Below, one piece after another: positions 8,991 to 15,000 of a DNA stretch of 15,258 bases. The stretch comes from Planctomycetota bacterium (GTDB lineage Bacteria > Planctomycetota > Phycisphaerae > Sedimentisphaerales > Anaerobacaceae): NCBI GenBank assembly GCA_023135255.1, contig JAGLTN010000324.1, positions 1 to 15,258 of the forward strand, written 5' to 3'. The position numbers and the translations under genes were made by a program. The notes under the pieces were generated by a model. The model saw only the letters and a program-made list of their open reading frames with translations. It ran no database searches and was not told the DNA's origin. The stretch's first letter is position 1; each line of letters opens with the position of its first letter.

Positions 8991-9027
8991 TTCACACCGC
9001 CAACACTTTCCCCCACTCATTTTTGTC

Positions 9028-9047
9028 ATCCTCGCGAATGCGGGGAT
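9028..9047. repeat. Hairpin 2, dispersed-element-like palindrome
   Basis: ATCCTCGC (9028-9035) pairs with GCGGGGAT (9040-9047), with one T-G wobble around a GAAT loop, followed by CCATTTTTT. The form GTCATCC-hairpin-GGATCCA resembles the palindromic 'TCATTCCCGCGAAAGCGGGAATCCA' type of intergenic element seen in many unrelated bacteria. That resemblance is from memory. With its T run it could act as a rightward terminator, but no gene reads rightward here. Confidence 0.65.
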
Positions 9048-9082
9048 CCATTTTTTCTATTCCTTAAATCCCCAAAGATTAG

Positions 9083-9102
9083 CCCTGCGACCCGTCGCAG
9101 GG
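9083..9102. repeat. Perfect hairpin 3 with short T run
   Basis: CCCTGCGAC (9083-9091) and GTCGCAGGG (9094-9102) are perfect 9-bp arms around a CC loop, followed by TTTT. It is the strongest hairpin of the three. In the direction of the flanking leftward genes no T tract follows, so terminator function for them is doubtful. Confidence 0.75.
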
Positions 9103-9138
9103 TTTTCTACCATCCAACTCCCAATCCCCCAAAACAAA

Positions 9139-9182
9139 CTGGAAATATTGCAAAGCCAATCGCTTTTACTAAATGATTCCGC
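9139..9182 (+). repeat. Two-part repeat, intact copy A, left half
   Basis: This 44-bp segment, starting CTGGAAATATTGC and ending GATTCCGC, is identical over all 44 positions to 10922-10965. Here it continues directly into the right half at 9183. Confidence 0.9.
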
Positions 9183-9234
9183 GGGGGCCAATTAAAGCTA
9201 CCAGAAAACTTCATTTTCCCATTTATTTCCCACA
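9183..9234 (+). repeat. Two-part repeat, intact copy A, right half
   Basis: This 52-bp segment starts GGGGGCCAATTAAAG and recurs in near-identical form at 14844-14894. The last 24 bases (9211-9234) match exactly; the first half has scattered substitutions and one 1-bp gap. It lies just downstream of the DUF4139 gene. Confidence 0.85.
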
Positions 9235-9246
9235 CTTCTATAATTC

Positions 9247-10884
9247 TTATCTCCTGACGTAAACTTCGTACGTATATTCAAGTTCTTTGTGTTCGCCGGG
9301 CTCAAGGTCGATAGTCCAGGTAAGCTTTAGCGATGTATTCATCTGCTTCAGCCCCTTTGCTAATTTCTCAACAGCCGCTTCAGGCTCAGATGTTTTAATC
9401 TCGCCGGAGATGTTTTTGGTAATTTCCAACATCGCCGCCTTGAACTGCATATTAGTAACCGCCAGTTTCCCCTCAACTGTTACAAGGTCATAAGAACTGC
9501 CGTAAAAGCGTGCCGCCTCGCGTTTCCTGTCTATTTCCATCTCTACCTGCTCAGCCTTTACATTGATTGCCTGCGTGATGCGCAAAGTGGATTTACCCTC
9601 GGATGGGGTATAATTTAACGTATCCTGTCCAATAATTAAACCATCCTTGATGGTCTGAGCCGGTGCGGTCGTCCATGGTATTTTGCTTGTGTTCTCAAGC
9701 CTTACACAGTGCCATACTTCCTCTTCCGTTCCCTTGGATTGTTCCCCTCTGCGTCGCTGCCCATAGCGGTCTTCCTTATTGAGGTAGTCGGGAATATCCC
9801 ATTTGTAAATGTGCTTATATGAAACAGATTCGGTAAATAGCGGAAAATAGCCCACCTCGCCCTTTGCAAGCTGTATCTTCTCGATAGGATAGAAAAAAAG
9901 ATCCTCAGCGGTCTTGCCTGTAGCAGCAACACCATAAGCAGGCATCACCTCCGGCATCACTCCCGATCGATCTGCTTGATACATTATATTTGACATCGGG
10001 CCGCTGACATTACCGCGTTCACTTTCGCCTCTTACGAGCGACGACAAAAACTGCGCAAGATTTTCTTTCAGCGACATCGGGCTTACAATATTAGCGAACT
10101 GCAAATGCGGATAGCCGGTAACTAACTGCACAGTAACATCGTTGAGGTCGCAGGCCTCATTGATGATTTCTGCCTTAGCCGAGATCAGGGCTTTCTCCGG
10201 GTCGGTAATATCAACGATGTAGCTCGGCGCCCATGTAATACCCTTTGATAGCTGGCTTAGGATAAGCTTTTGCCCCGAAGCCGGCGAAGCCAGCTTTACT
10301 TCTAACTGGTAGCGTTTTACTTTCTCGGTATAGGTTTTTTCCGCGGCCTCGCCTATGAATTCTACTCTCTTTACCGAAGAGGGATTAAGGCACATTTCGC
10401 CGCTATCCTTTTCGATAATCATCAGGTCGCCGTTTTGCCTATAATTTGGGTGATCGTTGCTCCCGCCGCCGACGGCATAAACATCGGGCTGCGGGCGGAC
10501 GCGGTCTTCCGCGAAATATTTTATGGTGCATTTTACTCGTTCATCTTTATCGAACACAAGCCAAACCTTTTTGCCGACGTTGGCTTTGAGTAATTCGGGG
10601 ATATTGACAGCTTGAATTTTTTCTTCAAACTCGGTTTTTCTGGCGATTAAGCTTTGCAGCTTTACATCATCTGAATAAGACAGCCAGAATGTGCCATGCG
10701 TCGCCGCAGCAGCAGGTGTGATATTAAATGATGCTTCGTTGTCAGGCGGTGTAACCTCGCATACGAAATACCCCAGACCGTTCTTAAAAAGCGTAACTTC
10801 CTTTACCTGCACGGCCACAGTCGACCCCTGCAAAAGAGAAGCGAACACCAACAAAATAACAAATAAAATTACATTTTTTTTCAT
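9247..10884 (-). CDS. Secreted DUF4139-family protein
   Basis: 545 residues. A signal peptide occupies about residues 1-20 (basic MKKN, hydrophobic core, LLQG before STVAVQ). Residues 25-180 are beta-rich, beginning VQVKEVTLFKNGLGYF, the conserved opening of this group. Residues about 190-545 fit the DUF4139 pattern: SKGITWAPSYIVDI (213-226), then AEIINEACDLNDVTVQL (238-254), and a closing WTIDLEPGEHKELEYTYEVY. The family is beta-sandwich-like and its biochemical role is unknown; no catalytic residues can be assigned. The start is supported by AAGGG about 10 nt upstream of the ATG. It stands alone, with 108 bp to the end of the helicase-DarT-glycohydrolase operon and repeat copies on both sides (9139-9234 and 10922-10965). 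Readthrough from the upstream operon is possible because no terminator is visible in that gap. Confidence 0.78.
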   Translation of the reverse strand: MKKNVILFVILLVFASLLQGSTVAVQVKEVTLFKNGLGYFVCEVTPPDNEASFNITPAAAATHGTFWLSYSDDVKLQSLIARKTEFEEKIQAVNIPELLKANVGKKVWLVFDKDERVKCTIKYFAEDRVRPQPDVYAVGGGSNDHPNYRQNGDLMIIEKDSGEMCLNPSSVKRVEFIGEAAEKTYTEKVKRYQLEVKLASPASGQKLILSQLSKGITWAPSYIVDITDPEKALISAKAEIINEACDLNDVTVQLVTGYPHLQFANIVSPMSLKENLAQFLSSLVRGESERGNVSGPMSNIMYQADRSGVMPEVMPAYGVAATGKTAEDLFFYPIEKIQLAKGEVGYFPLFTESVSYKHIYKWDIPDYLNKEDRYGQRRRGEQSKGTEEEVWHCVRLENTSKIPWTTAPAQTIKDGLIIGQDTLNYTPSEGKSTLRITQAINVKAEQVEMEIDRKREAARFYGSSYDLVTVEGKLAVTNMQFKAAMLEITKNISGEIKTSEPEAAVEKLAKGLKQMNTSLKLTWTIDLEPGEHKELEYTYEVYVRR

Positions 10885-10921
10885 ATCTCAGCCCTTTCAA
10901 AAAAGGTTATTAAAATGAAAT

Positions 10922-10965
10922 CTGGAAATATTGCAAAGCCAATCGCTTTTACTAAATGATTCCGC
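10922..10965 (+). repeat. Two-part repeat, copy B: left half only
   Basis: Identical over 44 bp to 9139-9182. Instead of continuing into GGGGGCCAATTAAAG, it stops at the exact half boundary (after GATTCCGC) and meets CTTTTGGTATTTTATGG, the sequence next to the 3' end of the glycohydrolase gene. The missing right half appears at 14844, beyond the three-gene operon. Confidence 0.9.
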
Positions 10966-10984
10966 CTTTTGGTATTTTATGGCC

Positions 10985-11004
10985 GGATAGCTTTAATTAT
11001 CCCC
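10985..11004 (-). repeat. Possible left inverted repeat of the cassette
   Basis: On the minus strand this reads GGGGATAATTAAAGCTATCC. Its first 19 positions match the plus-strand start of the right half-repeat at 14845-14863 at 16 sites, and the copy at 9184-9202 at 16 sites. It overlaps the stop codon of the glycohydrolase gene, so part of the match may be coincidence. Confidence 0.4.
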
Positions 11005-12666
11005 AAACTTCATACGGGCCTGCTTAGCTTTAGCTATAATTGCTGCAAAAGCAATAGACTTCTCAATGCCATGTTTCTGTTTTACAAACCCCATTAACAT
11101 TTTTCCTACAATTTGCTCATCAAATTTTGATTTTATACAGACACCAGTTGCTTGATCCAGAGTTATCTCTCCTGAGTTATTATCGTCCGTATTTCCTTGA
11201 TCATCCCATAGGTTTTTTTGTTTTGGATATGTAAGTGAAGCGTTGGAAGTTTTGTGTAAAGATTTTGTTTTCATTGTCATGTTCATTCTCTTACCTGACG
11301 ATTTTATTGGCAGTGACTTTTCATCAATTAATTCAAGTTTTTCTCGTGTTTTAGCAATAATGGTCTGCCCAAACTCTAAGTCTAACCATTGCCAAGTATA
11401 GGGATACTTGCCGTTATTCTTGCCAGCTATTTCTGACTGGACAACCTTTCCAAATCCCATCAAAACTATTTCATTTTTATATTTACCAATCGTATCTATT
11501 TGCGTCAAAGGAGGTCGCCAAAACAATAAGTCTGGATAGCAATTGTTTTCTGTTTCATGACTTTGGCTCAGTTGATAGAGTCTGTCGGACTGGCTATTGA
11601 TGTACTCGAAATCCATGACTTCTTCAGGAGGATCATATTCTGTTATTAAACCCAAAATAGCTCCAGCCATTGTTGCTATTGTATCTGTGTCACTTCCCAA
11701 CAAATTGACACTCTCAACAATACCTTCATGTGGATTATTTTGAAAACAATAACTTAAATAGGCCGCCAAGAGTGCTGTCTTAGGAGCAGACCCCATAGAA
11801 CTCTTATCAAAGCATCCAATCTTTTTTACGAGTTCTGAGTAATCATTAGTGTTTGATTTTATTCCATTTAAATTGCCTTGAATAATACGAATATCCGAAA
11901 CCAACTCATCAGCAGATTTATTAATAGCTTCTTTGAATGATTGCTTGGCTTCATTCTCCCAGTGAGGTAGCCAAAACTGTCCCAATTTCTCATCCGATTC
12001 AACTATATTGGGAATATCCTTGAGAATATCAATTGTTTCCAGCCAAGTTTCAGGGCCGGCTATTTTGCCAGTTTTTTGAACTTTATAAAGAATAAGAGCA
12101 TGGAATACTGAACCAATAACGGCTCTAGTGTGACCATGGGTTGTTATAGTATTTCTAATAACATCCTTCAAAATAGTTTCTATTTTTTTGTCATCAGGGG
12201 CACTTAATACATGAGGCTGAATTCTCATGGCCGCACCATTGCCTCCACCATTAATATACTGAGAGTAGTTTGTTTTAAAAAAATTAGAATTCCATTGAAT
12301 GCTGTTTTTCTTTAAAGATTCCGCAGCAACTTTACTTCCAACACCAGCACCCAAAGCATAGGAAAGCCATACGGGCAACTCTACTTTTGAAAAAGTCTCA
12401 ACGTCAAAATGACCATCTCCCATTATCGACCTGCATGTAGCTAAACGCAATTGTGTGTCGTCTGAATAACAGCCTTTTCGTAATTCAACTTGAATCCCAA
12501 ATTTCCCGCCTATCTTTCGCTTCCAAGGTATCAACTCGCTGACATGAGTTACCCCTCCAGTTCTTCTCGAAAGACCAGATTTGGAGCATAATTCTGTGAT
12601 AAAACCAAGAGCATCCCCATAGGCCGCCCAAAGCATTGCCCTTCTTATTGAATCTTTTTTAGACAT
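10993..12666 (-). CDS. ADP-ribosylglycohydrolase (DraG/ARH family) with extra C-terminal region; probable antitoxin of DarT
   Basis: 557 residues from the ATG at 12664-12666, chosen because AAGGA lies 11 nt upstream and 17 bp separate it from the darT stop. An in-frame ATG at 12712-12714 would overlap darT and lacks a ribosome site. Residues 10-345 carry a full DraG/ARH domain: GDALG (17-21), YSDDTQ (67-72), GGGNGAAMRI (140-149), THGH (176-179) and GSDTDTIATMAGA (324-336). The SDDTQ and SDTDT acidic clusters coordinate the two Mg ions in this family, so it should be active in removing ADP-ribose. Residues about 350-557 are an extension I do not recognise; usual members are near 300-350 residues. 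Being directly behind a DarT toxin, it likely reverses DNA ADP-ribosylation, the job the DarG macrodomain does in DarTG. Pairing is inferred from position. Confidence 0.88.
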   Translation of the reverse strand: MSKKDSIRRAMLWAAYGDALGFITELCSKSGLSRRTGGVTHVSELIPWKRKIGGKFGIQVELRKGCYSDDTQLRLATCRSIMGDGHFDVETFSKVELPVWLSYALGAGVGSKVAAESLKKNSIQWNSNFFKTNYSQYINGGGNGAAMRIQPHVLSAPDDKKIETILKDVIRNTITTHGHTRAVIGSVFHALILYKVQKTGKIAGPETWLETIDILKDIPNIVESDEKLGQFWLPHWENEAKQSFKEAINKSADELVSDIRIIQGNLNGIKSNTNDYSELVKKIGCFDKSSMGSAPKTALLAAYLSYCFQNNPHEGIVESVNLLGSDTDTIATMAGAILGLITEYDPPEEVMDFEYINSQSDRLYQLSQSHETENNCYPDLLFWRPPLTQIDTIGKYKNEIVLMGFGKVVQSEIAGKNNGKYPYTWQWLDLEFGQTIIAKTREKLELIDEKSLPIKSSGKRMNMTMKTKSLHKTSNASLTYPKQKNLWDDQGNTDDNNSGEITLDQATGVCIKSKFDEQIVGKMLMGFVKQKHGIEKSIAFAAIIAKAKQARMKFGDN

Positions 12667-12683
12667 TATTAGTCTATTCCTTT

Positions 12684-13325
12684 TTATAAAAACAGTTCCG
12701 GCTTCTCTATGCATTCTACTACATAACCGTCAGGATACAAGCTAAATTGGCTTTCAATCGCAGACGCATCATCTGATTCTTTTACATAAATACACTGGAG
12801 GTATTCAAGAGAAAGTTTTTGAGGATAAAGAACTTCTGCTTGTGAACTTGTCGGCTGATTTGAAGGTGTTGAGATTCTACGAGTTGCTAAAGTTCGACTT
12901 TCGTATTCTATAACTTTATCAGCAAACAATTCCTTAAGTCCTGCTACCCCTTCCCCTCTCTTGACAACGCTATTGTAAGCATTGTTAGTTGTGCAAAAAA
13001 CTACGCCAGAATGAGTTAATATCTCGGGAGAAAGAGAAAGGACGCACCACCACCCATCCATGTGTGAATGCCACTTGTCTTTTGAAATATCAAATAGCCG
13101 TTTATTTATAGAGCTAATAGATAGATTCACATAATCAAGCCAATCTATATCACGACTTCTGTCTGGACAATTAATTTTAAGAATATGTTCCAAGTATTTT
13201 TCTTCTGGAAGAAGTTTGCAAGATAGGACTGATTGCAAAGACAATATCCCTGTTATTCCCTTATTAGTTGTGAAATGGAGGATTTCCTTTATTTCACGTT
13301 CCTCAATCATATCACTTATTGTCAC
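12684..13325 (-). CDS. darT: DarT-family DNA ADP-ribosyltransferase toxin
   Basis: 213 residues, the usual size for DarT (formerly DUF4433). DarT transfers ADP-ribose from NAD+ to single-stranded DNA bases, thymidine in characterised members, in short sequence motifs, blocking replication. Visible family marks, in order: ILHFTT (15-20, the NAD-binding H17); DIDWLDYVNLSI (59-70), the position of DarT's 'DYV' loop; WCVLSLSPEIL (93-103); VVFCTTNNA (108-116); and SSQAEVLYPQKLSLEYLQCI (160-179), where E164 in QAEVL is the expected catalytic glutamate. The start is a GTG at 13323-13325 overlapping the TGA stop of the helicase gene by three bases. An AGGAGG at 13333-13338, 7 nt upstream, makes this start nearly certain and implies coupled translation. 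The next gene encodes the likely antidote 17 bp on. Base specificity cannot be predicted from sequence. Confidence 0.87.
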   Translation of the reverse strand: MTISDMIEEREIKEILHFTTNKGITGILSLQSVLSCKLLPEEKYLEHILKINCPDRSRDIDWLDYVNLSISSINKRLFDISKDKWHSHMDGWWCVLSLSPEILTHSGVVFCTTNNAYNSVVKRGEGVAGLKELFADKVIEYESRTLATRRISTPSNQPTSSQAEVLYPQKLSLEYLQCIYVKESDDASAIESQFSLYPDGYVVECIEKPELFL

Positions 13326-14722
13326 AATAAAACCTCCTGATAAGTATCAGAGTCCAAATATGATATAAGTTTAGATGTATCTTCGGGCAAATATCCAACT
13401 ATTACAGACTTTCTGGCTCTGGTGATTGACATTGCAAGCATTCTTCGAAGGTTTTCTAGGTCGGAATCCCCTGATTCTGAACCACAAGGAGTAACTTCAT
13501 CATTTAGGCCAAGTATAAAGACATGATCAAATTCAAGACCCTTTGCAGAATGCATAGTTGATAAAGCTATGTTTTCTGACCCTGTAGGCCAATTTCCCAT
13601 TTTTGTAATTTTGACAAATGCCAAAGAATTGTTATTTAACTGCTCAATAGTATATCGAAACCATTCCCCTCCATAGGGTTTTAGGAAAGCTACGGACTCA
13701 TTTTTTAAATCAATATAGGATTTAATATACTCAATAACGTATTTCATCTGATCAGCATATCGCCCCTTTATTACCAACGGAATCGGGCCAGTTCTCTTGC
13801 ATGAATTAAGATCAGGAAGTGTTCCATCGTCACCAATTTCAAGACCTTCAATTAATGGCGCTGCAAATTTACAAATCTGCTGAGTATTTCGGTGGTTTTC
13901 GGACAATCGATGGCTTTGGTTTTGTCGTATCGTTATCCCAGCCTCGCCCCATCGAAAGCCTCTAGGATAAATTCGTTGAGCAGCATCAAGGACAAAAACT
14001 ACAGAAGAAGGATCAGCAGTAAAATGCATCATTGCTCTGATTTGATTGGCTGAAAAATCCTGGGCTTCATCTGCTATGACAATATCATATTTGATACTGG
14101 GGGTTTCATCTAAAAGAGTAATAGCAAGATCGTTCCAATCGGATACGCCTTTCTGCTGTTTCCAATCAATATATGGACGAACAACTTCATCGAGTAACCT
14201 TTGACGCAAAGCTTGATCCATTCTGGGGGATGTTCCCCTGCCGTCCCTTCTACAAGTTAAGTATTCGGGCAAATCTTCTGCCTTAAACCTGCCCAGTAAG
14301 TAATCTATCTCCTTCTGAATAAAATCAGCTTGCAGAGGCATATTATTTGACAAAGCGGCTATTTTCCTTGAACATGAATCCGCTGATATATCTAGGCCAG
14401 GTAAAAAATCTTTAGCCCACTTTGCAAATGTTAACACATTTAGATTGAGTTCTGCAGAAGATCGTATCTGGTTTTGTGCTAAATCATTTATATACCCTCT
14501 TAAGGTTTTGTTAAAAGTAATGACAAGCACATTAATATCATCTGGAAGCCCATGCCTTCTTTTCCTACTCAAATAAAAGTCACTTAGGTGATGTAACATT
14601 AACAAAGCAGTAGTGGTTTTGCCAGAACCTGCGGCACCTCTAATAAGCTGCACTCCTGATCTTGGATTTGCAATTAATGCAAGCTGTTCTCCAGTAGGCA
14701 CTGTTGTAGGAAGCGTTTTCAT
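13322..14722 (-). CDS. Compact UvrD/Rep-like superfamily 1 helicase
   Basis: 466 residues from the ATG at 14720-14722, with AAGGA 10 nt and GAGG 3 nt upstream. A TTG at 14731 would leave only 1 nt after AAGGA and was rejected. SF1A helicase motifs are present in order: Q motif PTGEQLALI (9-17), Walker A GAAGSGKTTTA (29-39, K35), Ia VLVITFNKTL, Walker B DEAQD (218-222), III DAAQRIYPRGFRW (246-258), IV LSENHRN (273-279), V STMHSAKGLEFDHVF (388-402) and VI MLAMSITRAR (428-437). All catalytic residues, including the final arginine, are kept, so it should be an ATP-driven 3'-5' translocase. It is far shorter than UvrD or Rep (about 670-720), with reduced 1B/2B inserts and no nuclease domain. It is first in the operon, translationally coupled to darT, so it probably works on the same DNA substrate (inference). 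Confidence 0.9.
   Translation of the reverse strand: MKTLPTTVPTGEQLALIANPRSGVQLIRGAAGSGKTTTALLMLHHLSDFYLSRKRRHGLPDDINVLVITFNKTLRGYINDLAQNQIRSSAELNLNVLTFAKWAKDFLPGLDISADSCSRKIAALSNNMPLQADFIQKEIDYLLGRFKAEDLPEYLTCRRDGRGTSPRMDQALRQRLLDEVVRPYIDWKQQKGVSDWNDLAITLLDETPSIKYDIVIADEAQDFSANQIRAMMHFTADPSSVVFVLDAAQRIYPRGFRWGEAGITIRQNQSHRLSENHRNTQQICKFAAPLIEGLEIGDDGTLPDLNSCKRTGPIPLVIKGRYADQMKYVIEYIKSYIDLKNESVAFLKPYGGEWFRYTIEQLNNNSLAFVKITKMGNWPTGSENIALSTMHSAKGLEFDHVFILGLNDEVTPCGSESGDSDLENLRRMLAMSITRARKSVIVGYLPEDTSKLISYLDSDTYQEVLL
13333..13338 (-). promoter_or_regulatory. Strong ribosome binding site of darT
   Basis: AGGAGG on the minus strand, 7 nt before the GTG start of darT and inside the last codons of the helicase gene. 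It fixes the GTG as start and suggests darT is translated well despite its weak start codon. Confidence 0.85.
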
Positions 14723-14766
14723 TATCCTCAATTCCTTATTAAAATTTCCCCTAACTTCTAACAGTA

Positions 14767-14794
14767 ATTATAGCTCTCTAAACGAAGCTCTCCA
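14767..14794 (-). promoter_or_regulatory. Sigma-70-type promoter of the helicase-darT-glycohydrolase operon
   Basis: On the minus strand a consensus TATAAT (-10, 14767-14772) follows TGGAGA (-35, 14789-14794, four of six matches to TTGACA) with a 16-bp spacer. Transcription would start near 14760, giving a leader of about 38 nt before the ATG at 14722. Two GAGAGC direct repeats (14773-14778 and 14787-14792 on the plus-strand numbering) sit 14 bp apart across the spacer and could be an operator. Confidence 0.55.
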
Positions 14795-14843
14795 TCTTAG
14801 TATCACAACTTGTTTGTGTCTGGTCTTTTAGCAGTTCGATACA

Positions 14844-14894
14844 GGGGGCTAATTAAAGTTGTCAGAAACCTCATTTTCCCATTTATTTCCCACA
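14844..14894 (+). repeat. Two-part repeat, copy C: right half only
   Basis: Begins GGGGGCTAATTAAAG and matches 9183-9234, with the last 24 bases identical and scattered changes plus a 1-bp gap before them. It is not preceded by the left half; that half lies at 10922-10965 on the other side of the three-gene operon. Its first 20 bases also match, inverted, the sequence at 10985-11004. Confidence 0.85.
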
Positions 14895-14981
14895 TCCTGC
14901 TAATCAAAGCTAAAATTCCAAAGCCATTATATCCCCAACCAAATAAAAAACAAGAAAAAAACCTTTTCTTATCTTTCCTTA

Positions 14982-15000
14982 GCGCCTTTGCGCCTTTGCG
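14982..15000 (+). repeat. Short tandem repeat of GCGCCTTT
   Basis: Two full copies of the 8-mer GCGCCTTT (14982-14989, 14990-14997) and the first three bases of a third, followed by GGGATAAA. No coding role is seen. Confidence 0.7.

Larger units (their letters stand above)
8808..9246. other. Gene-free region with hairpins and a two-part repeat
   Basis: 439 bp with no plausible gene. It holds the 5' region of the CotH gene on its left, three hairpins (8973-8990, 9028-9047, 9083-9102) and an intact copy of the two-part repeat (9139-9234) next to the 3' end of the DUF4139 gene. It contains long pyrimidine-rich C runs on the plus strand. No leftward terminator with a T tract on the minus strand was found for the DUF4139 gene. 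Confidence 0.7.
10966..14843. mobile_element. Putative inserted cassette carrying the helicase-DarT-glycohydrolase operon
   Basis: This segment of about 3.88 kb separates the left half (10922-10965) and right half (14844-14894) of a repeat that is contiguous at 9139-9234, all in the same orientation. The simplest reading is insertion of the cassette into one repeat copy, precisely at CCGC/GGGGG, with no visible target duplication. It contains a complete operon with its own promoter and no recombinase gene, so any mobilising enzyme would act in trans, or homologous recombination brought it in. Imperfect inverted repeats lie near or just over its ends. Insertion is an inference from repeat structure alone. 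Confidence 0.45.

Noticed and set aside
9083..9106. Hairpin 3 plus TTTT as terminator of a flanking gene
   Set aside because: The T run lies on the plus-strand side while both flanking genes read leftward, so it would not end their transcripts.
9139..10965. Direct repeats around the DUF4139 gene as a CRISPR or composite transposon
   Set aside because: Only two left-half copies exist, with no spacers, no cas genes and no transposase. The right-half pattern points instead to an event involving the neighbouring operon.
12664..12714. Upstream ATG at 12712-12714 as start of the glycohydrolase
   Set aside because: It would overlap darT by 31 bp with no ribosome site, while the ATG at 12664-12666 has AAGGA upstream and begins directly before the conserved domain.
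14720..14731. TTG at 14729-14731 as start of the helicase
   Set aside because: Only one base separates it from AAGGA; the ATG three codons later has proper spacing.
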